The notes under the pieces were generated by a model. The model was not told the origin of the DNA. It made no database searches and saw only the letters and a program-made list of their open reading frames with translations. From Bugula neritina (Eukaryota > Bryozoa > Gymnolaemata > Cheilostomatida > Bugulidae): DNA of 64,000 nt. The translations under genes and the position numbers were made by a program. Within the stretch, counting starts at the first letter, position 1. Every line of letters starts with the position of its first letter. This document shows, piece by piece, positions 1 to 13,600 of this stretch. Location of the stretch: NCBI GenBank assembly GCA_964035545.1, contig OZ037766.1:4255722-4319721 (forward strand), written 5' to 3'.

Positions 1-526
1 GTTGATGGAGGCAGACTGTTACCCCATATTACAACACGCTCCCTTATCAACATAGACAAATATTAGCTTTACCATTTAGCAGTAGGTAACAGCCCAGGAG
101 CAGCTGCAGATTGGCTAACGTCTAAGATAAGACTAATGCTTTATCATGAGGTTATGATGTTTAATAATATATTTTCTTTTACCATGTATAATCGACCCAC
201 CCTGTTTGTGCGCAACGATGTTTCTACTTATACTTAGTTGCCTTATTCTAGAATCTAGATCATATAATAGGATTGATCGAGAATTTAAATTATTACATCT
301 TTCTGCTGCACGCAAGTGTTTAAATATCACTGGGGTGACAACTCCTTTTTCATTTACTGTACCTCAGGAGATGCTACTTTTGAGTAGTGTTAGCAGTCAT
401 TTTTTTTTAAATAGTTCAGCGCTGCTAGATAACTCTCAAAGGTGTTTTGGCCTTGGTGGCCAATCTTATAATGACAAGCCAGTACTGAATACTTATATCA
501 TATGTGTAGCGTTGAGTTTACCCAGT

Positions 527-570
527 GGTCCCCGTGGTGTAATGGTTAGCACATTGGGGCACAATGGGCC
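527..570 (+). repeat. tRNA-like 5' half (A-box), tRNA or SINE relic
   Basis: The segment resembles the 5' half of a tRNA-Gln/Glu type gene: an acceptor-arm-like GGTCCCCG followed by TGGTGTAATGG at 535-545, which fits the Pol III A-box consensus TRGYNNARNNG, then TTAGCAC. No B-box (GWTCRANNC) or matching 3' acceptor strand follows. It is most simply a truncated tRNA pseudogene or the head of a tRNA-derived SINE. It is not a functional tRNA. Confidence 0.4.
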
Positions 571-1439
571 AGTTTTTTCCGTTTTTCATCATGAAAATTT
601 CGTTATTCTGAAGGTTGTAAAAGATATAGAAACAACAAACTGATACCTGGAATAAACAACTAGTGTAGCATGTAGACTAGAGATTATTGAAATAGTAACT
701 TGAAAAACAGACGAATGAGAGCAAAAAATCTAAAATTCGGCCTATTGTGCCCCCTCCCTCTTACCCCTATAGTTAACACTAGCATAATTACAAACTTTTT
801 AAATGTAGAGGAGTATATTAAGGCATTTGTACGAAAGAGTCAAATTTTACCTGCATTGAGTTCATGTATTCTAATAAAACCTATTATTTTCAACATTGCA
901 TTGGACAATGTATATATTTTAATCTAATAGATAATGTAAGTTATAATTAGTAAGTGTAAAACTTAATTATGGCCGCTTTAGCTGTATTTGCAGAGTTATC
1001 TATCCTTTCAACACTATGTTTGTAATGGAATCGCTAACGTGGTCCTTGAATGTCCTCTAGACTTTTGATATTTGAGGTTTCTTACCTCATAAAAACATCT
1101 ACAGAATGCCGTAGCGCTCAATTAACAATAATATGCAAACGTGCAAGAAAGTTCAAATAAATCTCGTTTTGTTTAGGAACACCGGTTGCATTTTTTAGCG
1201 TTTAGAGCTGTGAAATCTCAAGTTATACACACCAAATTCAATGAATTTGTTAGAAATAAATCATTAAATGTGCTACACTTATATTTACAGTTACTATAAA
1301 TATAATTCGATTGACAATTATTATTAAAGTCAAACTGAAGCTGTTGCGTTGGGGAACCTTCCGTACTAAAACTAAGACTAAGTTAGTGTTAAGAATACTC
1401 ATACTGAATAATTGAATGAATAGAACTTCCAACTTGAAC

Positions 1440-2110
1440 TGCTAGTAGTACTAGTAGTAGTACAGTAGTACTACTAGAAGTAAAATTAAAAATATAACTT
1501 ATTAACTATAAGTACTACTACTAGTAAAGTACTAGTATAGTGTGAGTAACTGTAAGACTAAGTCAAAGTGAGTAGGAGATTCAGATTGAGATTGGAACTG
1601 AAAGTCCACCCGGAGTAGAGAGGCAGAAATACTACTAGTAGACGTAGTACTACTCACTCTCAGTAACACTAACTGTAAGTATTAGCATAACTATAAGTAT
1701 AAGTACAACTATAAGTACAAGTCAAAGTAAAACAGTAATATTAATGCCAATAGTAATACTAATAGTAATCAGTAATGTAATAGTAATACTAATACTAGTC
1801 TTAAGACAGTATCAGTATGACTATGAGTATGAGTATTAGAGTTAACTGGTTTGATGAATGATGACCAATATCACTACCACTGTGAGTATGATGATAATTA
1901 TCATTATCATTGTGATTGCTATACTCAATTTTAATCACAGAATATGATTATTCTGATGCTAATAGTAATACTCATATTCAGACTGATAGTTGTTGTGTCA
2001 GCTATTGTCAGTGTGATTTTAATCTAGGTAGTACTAGCAATGGGTAGAGTGGTTATACTTATAATGAGCTATCCTGTACTGCAATGATACCTATTATAAT
2101 AATAATCATT
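1440..2110. repeat. Degenerate trinucleotide-like low-complexity tract
   Basis: Imperfect alternation of TAGTA, AGTAATACTAATAG and ATTATCATTAT words without a fixed period. Similar tracts lie near 13330-13640, 18160-18960, 43560-43740 and 44380-44880. They are always outside exons. Confidence 0.5.
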
Positions 2111-2699
2111 ATAATTAAAGTAAAAGATATTTTTAGGTTTACAGTATCATGAACACCTACTATAAACATTATCAAATGATTATTATTTATTTTTTAGCAA
2201 TCAATAACTTGCAAATAATGATTACTAAATATATTTAATTTTATTATTTAATGTAATTATTTAAACAGTTATATTGATGGTCATTTTTACAGTGATATGT
2301 GAGTAAGTAGAATGGATATTCAATTCTAAATTTAGTCTACAATCCAAAGCCAATGGTATTTTAAAATTCAGCTCAACCGCAATACCTATGACTATAAGTA
2401 ATTAAATACCCAACTAAATAATTATCACCATCATGAAGAGAATATCACTCTGTATTATCATTATGATATTGCATTTATAGTGAGTGTGACTGTGAGGTTC
2501 TGTATGAAAATAGTATACTCAATAACAATCATTAAAATTAAAGCTTGGTATATATAGATTGCAATGACTTCAAAATTTAGTTCAAGCACTAACCTCTTCT
2601 TTGTTGACCTAATAAGTAGTATGGTGAAGTGTTATTTTCAAATTATTTTCTTTCTAGTGTGCAGTTCTTTTCAATTTGCTTCACTGAGATATTTTTGAG

Positions 2700-4196
2700 A
2701 TGTCTTCAAAGTTGCTTCGCACTATAGAGAAATATGCTCAGTATCACCCTACGGCTCTCTCACTCCAGAATTTCATAGAATTCGGTGCACAAGCTGGCTC
2801 GGGCACTGGTATGAAATAACATATAAAATAACATTGCAATATTACCTAGACATAGGTGAACTGTGAATGTCAATGTAGCTGTGTGTAAAATCCTTTGAAA
2901 AAGTTTAAATGTTTGAAACTCTTGATTAAACTGTGATAGAATCTAAAATCTAAACCATGAAACTTATTTATCATTCAATTCAAAGTTTTGCTAAAGACTC
3001 TACACTCCTAGATATAGCCACCAGTTTTGATATGTGCTAATCGTATGCTGTTAATAATAACGTTGAAAGATATAAATGACTTTCTCATGATCAAAACTGA
3101 GTCCTGAGTAGAGGAAAATGTAATCAGTTATAAGTTTATTATGTTACATACACCTAATAACCTGATATGTTTATTGCTACCAACTCAAACTGCTTACTCT
3201 AAAAGGGACTATTGGCAAATAATGTTATTTTGAATATTCTTGTGTTGAATAATAATAAATGAATTTTTAAAGGTTAGTATCAATGCTTATGTTAGCTGCT
3301 AGCTATTTTATTCTCTATGTTACTGTTTTCTGTTAGTTGGTGTAGCTGCATGACCACTTTAAAACTTGAATTTAGTTTAAATTTCTTGTTGCAAGAAATT
3401 CTAAATTGTCGAAGTTTCAACTAATTACATGTTCTGTGATAGACTTCTTGAAAAGGAGCAAGAAAAGTAAGTCACTTGTATCAAGTATGTCTTAACACAG
3501 GCTGCTCTCTTATCCACCTAGACTGGTAGTTGTTATCATTTTAACCACTAACTAGTGTGTAAACTATGCTAAGCTCTTTTATATGTGGCTGATAACCTCC
3601 CTGCCTCTTTCTGTTAAGATGTCTCTTCTCTTTCGTTACTGAGAGTGGATATTGCTTCAATCCCTCCAAAGCTCTTTTCTGACTTTTTATTTGTGTTCTT
3701 CTTTCAGCATGAACATGCTGGTGTGTTCCTACGTGTTCATTTCTGTCTTTCGTCAGTTCTATGTCTCTTGTAATATAATTTACTAGAAACTAAACTAATG
3801 GTGAAAGTAAGAGGTTAGGATAATCTTGACTCATGTACTGAAAGCTCTATAGTCTAAAATCTAAATCCTTGAGGAACGAAAATATTAGGCTTTTTGGGGG
3901 GGGGAGGGACTTAGTTAGCCTATGAAATTTCTAACTAAGTACAAAAAGGCACCTGTTGCCTGGTGCCATATCTACTATCACGGGCGACTTTCAAGGTGTC
4001 TACATGCTAACCTACCTGTCAGATACTTACTGACCACAGATACTCCTGTAGGCACATGCAGGCTTTCAGATAGCATTAGTTCTACTGGATATATGAATTG
4101 TGGACATTTGTGTGTGTATAAGACAAAAATCTTTCCTTTTATTTCATATGATGCTGATAGACCACACTATAAAAGTTCTCTGCTGAGTTTTACCTG

Positions 4197-4281
<85 letters not shown>

Positions 4282-4418
4282 TCTATAATTAAAAATGAAT
4301 CAAAAGAACTCAATATTTCGAAAAATAGAGTATTTATATTTGGTACTATGTGAAACAATATTGTAGTCAATAGAATGAAGATCTAAGTTTATTTTTATAT
4401 CCAAAATTGTATTAGTAC

Positions 4419-4482
<64 letters not shown>

Positions 4483-7400
4483 AACAAATGTCAGTTTTCT
4501 CCCCCTTACTCACTGTGTATTATTTACTCTACCCAAACTTACACCCATAAACTTGTGTGTAGACCCACAGGCTATGCTAAGATTAGAGTGTCCACCCACA
4601 CTACAGCACACACATAGGCTACTACAGAGTCAGATTCAAGTTGTATCAGTATGCATTACTTTCTCTCCATGCCTGGGAGTTAGTCATGCTTTGGCTTCCA
4701 TCATTAAAAGATAAAGTGATGGGCCATGCAGCCGGTTTGATACAAGGAAAGAAGGTTATCTGTGGTGCTGCCATAACATTATGAATGTATCTCTATTACA
4801 CTCTGATAACCATTGTGTGTGGATTAACTTAGCCATTTTAGACAGTTCGAACTAATAAAATATATTGCGCACAGAAATGAGGGGTCATTCACACTCATGT
4901 ATGAAGTTGCCTGCCCGTGTGCAGGAATTTATTCACTATGTTTCTGAATTTTGTGGCTCTTTTCAGTTGCATTTTTAAATTAGGCAGCTTTAAGCTGCAC
5001 CTTCACTATTAGGTTTTCCACATGGTGCTGTAGTGTAATCACATACCACTATGCTGAAGTAATATGTTGCTTACTACCACATCCTACTGTATATACTACT
5101 ATGTATACTCTCTACGATCTCTATGACTAGGGGTGTTACTCATTAACACCATTAGTGCACTGCTGCCAGAGGTCATCACTTATTAGCTCACATTTGACCC
5201 TGCAACAGCAGCAGCAGCTAGTATAGGAGCTAGGTTGAAATGCCAGCATATAAACAGTGTGCAGATGCAATTCAGTTTGTAATCCAAAATTTAGTTTCGA
5301 ATGGATCACTGGAATTGGATTTTCCTACTGATATAGGAGTAATAGTTGTGCAAGGATGTATTTTTATATAAAACTGAACGTCCACCATTTCTTTGCTTGT
5401 AGTTAGTTTTGCAAAGTGGTTGGGGTGCTTGCATTTCTAGACATGGTGTGTTGATTGAACAAGCCCTACCTGTAATAATATACTTGAGGTGTCTAAGGCT
5501 AAAAGGAGTAGAGTTTTACTGTAGTTTTCACTTGTTATTCTCCTCCATCCAGTTATAAAGATGTTAGTGTCCTGTATTTAGACTATCAGCTCTATAATGA
5601 AGTGACTTGATAAGGAAAGTCAACTAACTGGTCATTATATTATTGTGTTGGAAAAATGCCAACATGTTACATCATGAGTGTATTTTACTGTCTCTCAACT
5701 TAATGTGCTGGCAACTGAGAAGGATATAGAGTTGAATTCACCACTGAAAGTTTATAGCCACACACTTGGAGATGTGCTTTGCTGCCATAATTGTGGCCCG
5801 AATGCTGTCATTTGCAATTTTAGCAGCTTTAGGAAGTGCTCTGTAATTTGAAATTGTCTTTCTCCCTCCCACCACTTTTTAAGTTGGCACTTACAAACAC
5901 TGTATCAGATGTGAAATGGCCGAATAGTGACATGTATGCACATTAGAGCTGTTTATGTTGCATAATTTTTAAATGTCAATGTTTATTTGGTTTCTCCTCT
6001 CTCTAGGAGTTTTCTTATCCCATGAAACGCACCGTATCGGTAAAGTATTTCGTGTGCAGCTTTTGATGTTACATAATTTGTGCAACATCTCATGTATGCT
6101 TGGGTTTTCTAGTATTGTCAAGTGTTGAAATCTTGCGACTCATCATCAACACTTGCTGTCAACACTTACACTGTATTTATTGGAGCTCTTGTCTGTGTTG
6201 AATCTGTTATACTGCTTTGCAATAGTTGTGTTTTTGCATATGTTGTAAACATATACATAAGAATGTTGAGTGTTGCAACCGAAATTGACATATGAATAAT
6301 ACACAGAAACTGATGTATGATGATTAAAACATTATTAAATGTATTCACTATATTTTAAGTAATTAAATTGTGTATTATAAACAAAACATGACAGTCAAGT
6401 ATCTGGCTAGTCTTGTACCTAGTGCTTGGTATGCAAGTCAGGCAGGGCAAATATGAAACCTATAAGGCAATATTCACTCTAACTGGCCTCTTTAATAACT
6501 AAAAATAAATACAATGGCAGCCTTTCTTTAGGCTTGCATTTACTGCATCTGCTATAAATGTAGCATGTCGAAAAGTTAGTCCAGTCTGGGGTAGAATAAC
6601 TCAAATTTATCAGTTCAGTGATTGTGTAAACTGTGAAGGCTTGTGGTTTGAATATTTTCAGATTCACACATAATCAATTACCAAATTTTGAAAGTAACTC
6701 GACTCAGCTGTTGTGAATTGTGATTACCTACATAGAAATAGTAATACATTTACACTGTAGTTCGGCTGCATGCTGCTTGATTTCATCTTTCACTGATCTC
6801 TCTTGTAGATAAAGATACTGGTAAGGTTGAAGCTTGTAATAAGACATCAGTTAAGTTCCTGAAGAAGGAGATCCCTGTGAGGTTAGCTAATATTTTGGAG
6901 GAGTTGAAACACCTACCCAAACCTCTTCTCAAGTCTCCTTCTATGAGGAGGATTACACAGTGGTGAGACATCATTGATTCTCATCCATAACTTTATCACT
7001 GGTTAATACTTAGTGTTGTTGAACTAATACAGTGCTCCCTCCGTATCTCACTAAGCTGCGGGTCTGAAACATTAATTCATTGCGTAGTGGAGTACCATAT
7101 TTGACTCCCGAACCCTTAAATTTGGCCATTTTGTCTCTATACACACATACAAAAGTCACAAAACAGGGTCTGAGCCCTTCCAGTGAGAACTGGATCCATG
7201 AGATATGAAGGGAGCTCTGTATGTATTGTGGTAAGATAATCTAATTAGTAAGGAGTTACCTTCTCAAGTAGTTCTATGCAAAATAATAAAGTATACTATT
7301 GCTACAACTGAACTGCCTAGAGCAGTCGACCGTTATTGTATCTTTGGAAATTTTAAAGATGGGTCACATCTGATTGGCCAGAATTGGACTACTTTGTATT

Positions 7401-10400
7401 TTTCAGTACTGGGTTTCAGAGACAGCTGTACACAGTTGTTATTGTAGTTAGATCTTGGTTATGCAGAAGGCAACTACTAGTTTCAAGGTTTAATTTTAGG
7501 TCTCTTAACAACCGTCAATATCTGGGAATTTACTGGTATACTTTTTGTGTCTTTTTATTACCGATTTTTGAGATTTGTCTTCTCTCATTTCGTTGTATTC
7601 AGGTATCAGCAGAGTTTTGAGGAAGTCATAGAATACGAGAATGCAGATGGAGAGAACAGGGATTTACAGATGCAGTTCTCTGAAACACTTTCTAGTATAG
7701 CCAGGCGTCACGCCAGTAAGTTATCCCCCTCGTTGTAGCTTGGTAACACAGATAATGCTGGTGTTGGCTATTGCTTGTTTACACAGTTGTGTTAGATTTT
7801 TAAAACAAACAAATAGTGTAAGGTGACAAGTGCTAGTTAGTCTAAATAGAACTAGTCAGGTTAAATTGACATAGCATTTTAAAGTCCTCATAATTAGAAT
7901 AGATTTGCTTCCTTAACAGTATTTTAAAAAGCCAGGGACTCCACACCTATCACCCTCCATTATGCTATAGCCATTTATGAATTATACACAATGTGTAAAG
8001 TATCAATTAATATAATATACAGCCCAAGATATCCATTTTATTTTATTATAATATTATTAGTTGCCCTGTTCAAGTTAGTAGGCTAAATGTTTCAGCTATC
8101 TTGCTAAAATATATAAAAGCGGTTTTGCTGCGTTCTCAACATAAGCAAATTTATTCATTGACAATTCATACTTGTCAAAACAAACTAATGTAACTATATG
8201 TCAAATATTTATAAGATGTAATGTGTTAATATAATATGTAATGTATAATATAATATTTAATGTTCAATATATTATGTAATTTGTTAATATAATATGTAAT
8301 GTATAATATAATATGTAATATATAATATGATACGTAATGTATAATATAATATGTATTGTATAATATAATATGTAATGTATAATATAATATGTAATGTATA
8401 ATATAATATGTAATGTATAATATAATATGTAATGTATTATATAATATGTAATGTATAATATAATATGTAATGTATAATATAATATGTAATGTATGATATA
8501 ATATGTAATGTATAATATAATATGTAATGTATAATATAATATGTAATGTATAATATAATATGTAATGTATAATATAATATGTAATGTATAATATAATATG
8601 TAATGTATAATATAATATGTAATGTATAATATAATATGTAATGTATAATATAATATGTAATGTATAATATAATATGTAATGTATAATATAATATGTAATG
8701 TATAATATAATATGTAATGTATAATATAATATGTAATGTATTAAACAGCTGTAGTGGAGACAACTGCTGAAGGTGTTATGGAATACCGGGACTTACATCA
8801 AAATGATTCCGCCGCCAACTACCAGAACATACAGTATTTCTTGGACAGGTTCTACATGAGTCGGATTAGCATCAGGATGCTTATCAATCAACACAGTGGG
8901 TATCACTTGGAGTTATCTTTCCTCAATATTAATGTCTTAGCACAGCTTAACTTATCTTATATTATACATGCTAGTTAGCTAGCTAGTATTTTGTTTTATA
9001 GCATATAATTAGATATGCCATGATAATTTTGATGCTGGATAACTTAGGTTGTGTATTTTCACTCTACTGTAAAAACTCAAATTGTTTTTATTTTGATATT
9101 TTCCATTATTGCAACAGTTAATTTTATTAGAATTTTATGATATGTGTTTACAGCCATGTTGTTTGGTGATGACCTACCCAAGAGCCCTACTCATATAGGC
9201 TGCATAGATCCAAAGTGTGACGTGCTGTCCGTGGCGAAAGACAGCTACGCCAATGCTAAGTTTCTGTGTGAACAGTACTACATGACATCACCGTCTGTTG
9301 AATACACCACCATCAACCGTAAGTCTGGAACATTCTCTCTCTGCATTGCATCTCTCTGCATATGATCTGCCATTATATAAACTTGTGTGACTCTTACTCT
9401 ATTATAGGCTGCATTCTAGTTTTGAGACACCTCAGCATATTGTTACCACGGTAACCTGATATCATCAATGCAGCTCACCACTTCTGTTCCAAGTTATTTG
9501 CCTGCTGCTTATGTGTTTCTGTGTAATTGTAGCCTATGGCCCAGACAGTTTAACTCCTATAAACCTTGTCTATGTGCCATCTCACCTCTACTACATTCTC
9601 TTTGAACTATTTAAGGTACTTAGTCTTATTTACTATCTGCTAGGCATGTATGTCGCCTGTTGTACATTTGGTTGTATTGACTACTTTTTTATTTTCTTTT
9701 TAGTTGAACAGCTTATACATTAAGATTAATATAATATAATGTAAAAGAATATAATATGATGATATAATATAATTTACTGCTTTGGAAGCAATTCTGGTTT
9801 AGTAATTAGGTTATGGTTTACATTGTGAAGAAATGAATTATCGAGAACCAAGCAGTTAGTTGAAGCTGATGTAGCATAGAAATGTTGTTAAACTCTCAAA
9901 CTATGTGTTCATTACGTCTCAGTCTAAAGTTTAGACTTGGATTCATGCCATTTGCTTTGTGTCTCAGAATTCCATGCGGGCGGTAGTGGAGAAGAACAGG
10001 GATGAGGATAATGATAATTTCGAGCCCATCAAATGCCTGATATGTAGAGGACACGAAGACGTTGTGATTAGGATCAGTGATATGGGAGGAGGGATAAGGA
10101 GAAGTCAAACCCACATGCTCTTTAACTACATGTACTCAACGGCACCCCGTCCCTCAATGCAGAGTGGCTCTGTCAGTGCACCCCTGGTTAGTGTTATTAG
10201 CTAACCCTCTAGCTATTGGTAGACATACTGTTAACTCTCTAGCTATTGGTGGACTTGCTGTTAACTCTCTATCTATTGGTTGACTTGCTGTTAACTCTCT
10301 AGTTATTGGTTGGCATACTGTTAACTCTCTAGCTATTGGTTGATATGCTGTTAACTCTCTAGCTATTGGTTGACTCGCTGTTAACTCTCTAGCTATTGGT

Positions 10401-10633
10401 GAACTTGTTGTTAACTCTCTAGCTATTGGTGGACTTATGGTTGCCAAATCTATATTATTATATATTAGTGCCATTACTAATAGTTCTAGAATGTTCCATT
10501 AGCTGGTTTGTAATAACAGGCTGGTTATGGGTACGGTCTACCAGTGTCCCGTCTTTATGCCAGATACTTAAATGGAGACTTGAATGTTGTCACAATTGAT
10601 GGATATGGAACTGATGCTATTGTTACACTGAAA
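2700..10633 (+). CDS. PDK: Pyruvate dehydrogenase kinase (mitochondrial), 3' end not found
   Basis: Mitochondrial [pyruvate dehydrogenase] kinase: phosphorylates the E1-alpha subunit and switches off the PDH complex in the matrix. Exons: 2700-2808, 6809-6962, 7603-7715, 8749-8895, 9154-9318, 9533-9615, 9968-10186, 10520-10633. All have GT-AG borders and a continuous frame (368 codons). The N-terminal helical domain reads [20 protein letters not shown]. The interior has [15 protein letters not shown] and MLINQH. The GHKL ATPase domain follows: N-box ELFKNSMRA (about 254-262, across the exon 6/7 join), G1 box ISDMGGG (about 293-299), [11 protein letters not shown], and G2 box GYGYGLP (about 332-338). 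Family members are about 400-435 aa and continue about 45 residues past the last exon I recognise; that tail is missing from my model. The start is the first in-frame ATG of exon 1 and gives a basic leader. A BCKDK paralogue is less likely given the PDK-type motifs. Confidence 0.9.
4200..4278. repeat. (TA)n microsatellite
   Basis: About 39 uninterrupted TA dinucleotides inside intron 1 of the kinase gene. Open frames across it encode only Tyr-Ile repeats and are artefacts. Confidence 0.95.
4424..4479. repeat. (TA)n microsatellite
   Basis: A second TA run in the same intron, about 150 bases downstream of the first. Confidence 0.95.
6007..6039 (+). other. Candidate 33-nt alternative exon of the PDK gene
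   Basis: Inside intron 1 a pyrimidine-rich acceptor (CTCCTCTCTCTAG) precedes 33 bases followed by a GTAAAGT donor. Exon 1 ends in phase 1 and the 33 bases keep that phase, adding 11 residues without a stop between the first two exons. The splice signals look good, but the added residues match nothing I recognise in the family, so it could be chance. Confidence 0.3.
8218..8740. repeat. 19-bp AT-only minisatellite abutting a 3' splice site
   Basis: About 27 copies of a 19-bp unit (TAATGTATAATATAATATG), highly regular from about 8330 on. The array fills the 3' end of PDK intron 3 and stops about 8 bases before the acceptor at 8747-8748, so branch point and polypyrimidine tract would have to lie in or be replaced by the array. 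Long open frames across it are artefacts. Confidence 0.95.
10199..10440. repeat. 30-bp minisatellite starting at a 5' splice site
   Basis: About eight copies of a 30-bp unit (TGTTAACTCTCTAGCTATTG plus TTGACTTGC with variants) begin about 12 bases after the donor of PDK exon 7 (10187). Units are contiguous, with no spacers. Each contains CTCTCTAG, which looks like a 3' splice site. The reverse frame yields a spurious repetitive peptide. Confidence 0.9.
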
Positions 10634-13600
10634 GTGAGTCCAATTATACGTTTTATTAATCAGGTTTACAGATGCGAAGCTGGTGGCTCAGAATTTTTTT
10701 TCAACATGCTATGCTACTGATGTGAGTAACTTAGCATGTCTGTTGAAAACTGAGTCTAGTTAATGTTGCTTATAATTTGAAATTTTTGTTAATAAAAGCA
10801 TTTTTCTATATAGCTGACCTTGTATCCAACTCATGGACGTTGCAATTTGAAACAATTTAGTTTGTAATGCTTAAAATAAGTCCATGTAAAATTGTTCTGC
10901 ATTTAATAGCTTGCTGATATATTTTTTTTACATTGTTAAAGGAATGTTATACACTGATTGTAGCTTCTATCAAGTCAAGCGAATGAGCTGCTGCCTATTT
11001 ATACAGCCACAACATCAAAGCAGTATAAATCTGAAATACCTGTTGCTGATTGGTCAAGCTCATACCCTAGCAGAAATAATAATAAAGTTTTTCAGCGTCC
11101 AACTGATTCGACTTAGTTGTAGGAAATAGAAATATAATACTTTTTTTGTAAATAATTGTGCAATATACCAATCTGAAGTTTATATATATTTGCCATTATT
11201 AGCACTTCCAATATAATATTTATTTATCCATATGTTTATTTTGGCGTTGTAAGCACTCGTGAGCAAGTGTTATTTACTAAATCTATTTTTAGTTTATAGC
11301 TTGAGTGTTAGTCTCAAACTTTGACAATCTTTAGAGTGTTAAACTTTTAATTGTTTTAGTACCATTAAAACAGCAATTATAGACTAGTCAACTCAAATTT
11401 ATTATTTTACTTCACATGCCCATTTTATTTTTCCAAGTATATTAGTGTTTTAGTAAAATCTGCACTTCTGTTCATAGGTTTAAGTATGGGAATCATCCAA
11501 CTTCAGTATGTGTATTTTGTTCCCAGTTTACCCTTAGTAAATGCGGTTATGAAGTTTTCTCTTAGGAAAATGTACCTTTTTCAATTCATGGATGTTGCCT
11601 AAAAACAATAAAGAAATATAATTGTCATGCTGCATTCATAAAGTTTCTGTGTTCATGTAAACCTCCTAGTAAATATAGTAGAACATGTCAATATTTAAAT
11701 TTCAGAACTTTCAATGTTTTTGTATTTAGATGCTGTATTAAAGCAACATCAGTAATTTTAATTGAAAGAAAACAAGGCTGGGAGATAAGTTTTCTTGCAG
11801 AAACTTAATGCATGTTTGATTGCTACACCCTGAACAACGATGTGAATATAACTATTTTGTTGGCATCCATGAGTGAGAGCTAAGATCTTATTCTATAATG
11901 CTGTCCGATAAAAGCATTCATGGTATATTTGAGGTAGGTGTAATAATGAAAAGCATTAAAAAAAGCCTGTGTTCTAGAAAAGAAATGTAGCAAAAAAAAT
12001 GTGTTTTCATGATAATTTCAATCTCATCAGAATTAAGCTAGGCAGAAAATAAAGAACTTAGATTATTCAAGTTTCTCTTGATTTTGCACTCGAACAGAAC
12101 ATTTACCAGCTTTTTATGTAATGCAGCAAACATCTCTAACAATCTATTAGGTTTATTCTCTATCGGAGAATAAATTAGCTAATTTCGCTGAAACATTAAA
12201 ATTGAAATTTATTTAAACTCTGTTACAAACGGACAGATGCATTGTATAAACTACTAATGGAGTTCACGGTAAAATATATGCAAGCATAGTTTGACTAACG
12301 TTGTACTAGACTTTTGGGTATAACTTATCGATCATCAAGTAAATATTAATAGATGTTAAAGAATCATTTCCTAACATGTAATAAGATGCTATTCTACATA
12401 ACACACCCGGAAAGTTATGAAGAGTGGTCACCCTTTGACATGAGACAGTAGAACATGGTTAAATAAGGTCTATCTTGGGCAATGCTAATGATACATTTCT
12501 TTAAACCAGCTGGCTTGGCTAAACATAGTTTATTGCAACTAAGCTAACAGCAGCCTTTATACAAGTCTCAGCTACATAAACCAACAAGTAGCACCACCAT
12601 TTTCAATTTTAATATTATGTCAAACAACTAGGTTCTTGGTTATGAAGAGAGAGAGAGAGCACAACTTCAAATAAACATATTTTAATACAAGATACATGTA
12701 CTACATAGTTTCTACAGAAATGTGTAGGGGTTATCTGTCCTATAGCTGTTACGTAATTCAAACGCCAGGATCACGTCGAGTCGCTTCTATTAGTTATATA
12801 ATTAACGCGAAAAAACTACGGCTTTAAAGTTACTAGAAGTCTGAATAGCAAATTGGTTTCGCTTTAGAAGTTGGCATGATTTGATATTTGGAAAGATTAT
12901 TTACTTGTGAGTCTAAAATTTACTAAATGAGGCTAAATAACCATCAAAGGCACAGCATAAATATATATAATTATACAATATAGTTTTGTACATTACAATA
13001 CAGCTTCGTACAAATTAATCTCATTATATCAATAATTTATCAATTTTTCATGAACTGTCTCAGTCTGATCAACTTCAAGTTTAAGTGCAACTCATCATGA
13101 TCATCATCATGAATCATGATGATGATACCTGGTGATATTGAAGTGTCCGTGATACTAATAATCATGCTGGTGATGAAGATGATCAACATCATGGCATATT
13201 GCCGTCATATTGATATAGACATTTAAATTGATTTAATTTCAAGTTTAGAATCAAATTCAAAATCAATGAACTCTAACATTATGATTATCTGTTATCATTA
13301 TGATTATGATTAATTTTTAAATTTACTAAAGGTAAGTCCAATGCTTATACTAATACTAATAGTAATAGTAAATGTAATGCTATTAGTATTAGTATTACTA
13401 TTAGCAATACTATAATATTGAAACTGAAAGTTGGAGCAAATAAGTTGTTAAATAATGATTGATTATTTATTTATGATTTTAATTATATAATAATTATTAT
13501 AATTATCTTTAAGTTTATGATTAATAATATTATACTTATAGTATAAGTAGAAAACTATAAGTATAAAGATGTTGAAGGTGGTTGTATTAACATATACTAA

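Larger units (their letters stand above)
1..2699. other. Intergenic region, no supported gene
   Basis: No exon with family similarity was found here. An uninterrupted frame at 206-643 on + begins with a hydrophobic stretch, but its composition is not convincingly coding and it overlaps a tRNA-like fragment. Roughly 1440-2110 is degenerate low-complexity DNA built from TAGTA, AGTAATAC and ATCATTAT words. The last few hundred bases before 2700 should hold the promoter and 5' leader of the kinase gene, but no core-promoter element is distinct enough to call. Confidence 0.5.

Noticed and set aside
1..66. Window-edge frame reading VDGGRLLPHITTRSL... with slight likeness to a gasdermin N-terminus
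   Set aside because: Only about 20 residues before a stop and no further similarity on either side; could be the tail of any gene left of the window or chance.
206..643. 145-codon open frame with a hydrophobic N-terminus
   Set aside because: No family resemblance, unconvincing codon composition, and it overlaps the tRNA-like fragment; probably chance in AT-rich DNA.
3922..4370. Open frames on both strands across the TA repeats
   Set aside because: They consist largely of Tyr-Ile repeats from the (TA)n run; no family similarity.
8437..8763. 108-codon Tyr/Ile/His-rich frame on the minus strand
   Set aside because: Translation of the 19-bp minisatellite with 19-codon periodicity; not a gene.
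10199..10440. Regular 30-bp repeats that might suggest a CRISPR array
   Set aside because: Units are contiguous with no unique spacers, in an intron of an animal gene; it is a minisatellite. The same holds for the arrays at 22190 and 53752.
10814..10867. 17-codon terminal exon for PDK
   Set aside because: In phase with a plausible acceptor, but the residues do not resemble the PDK tail; left as a possibility, not annotated as coding.
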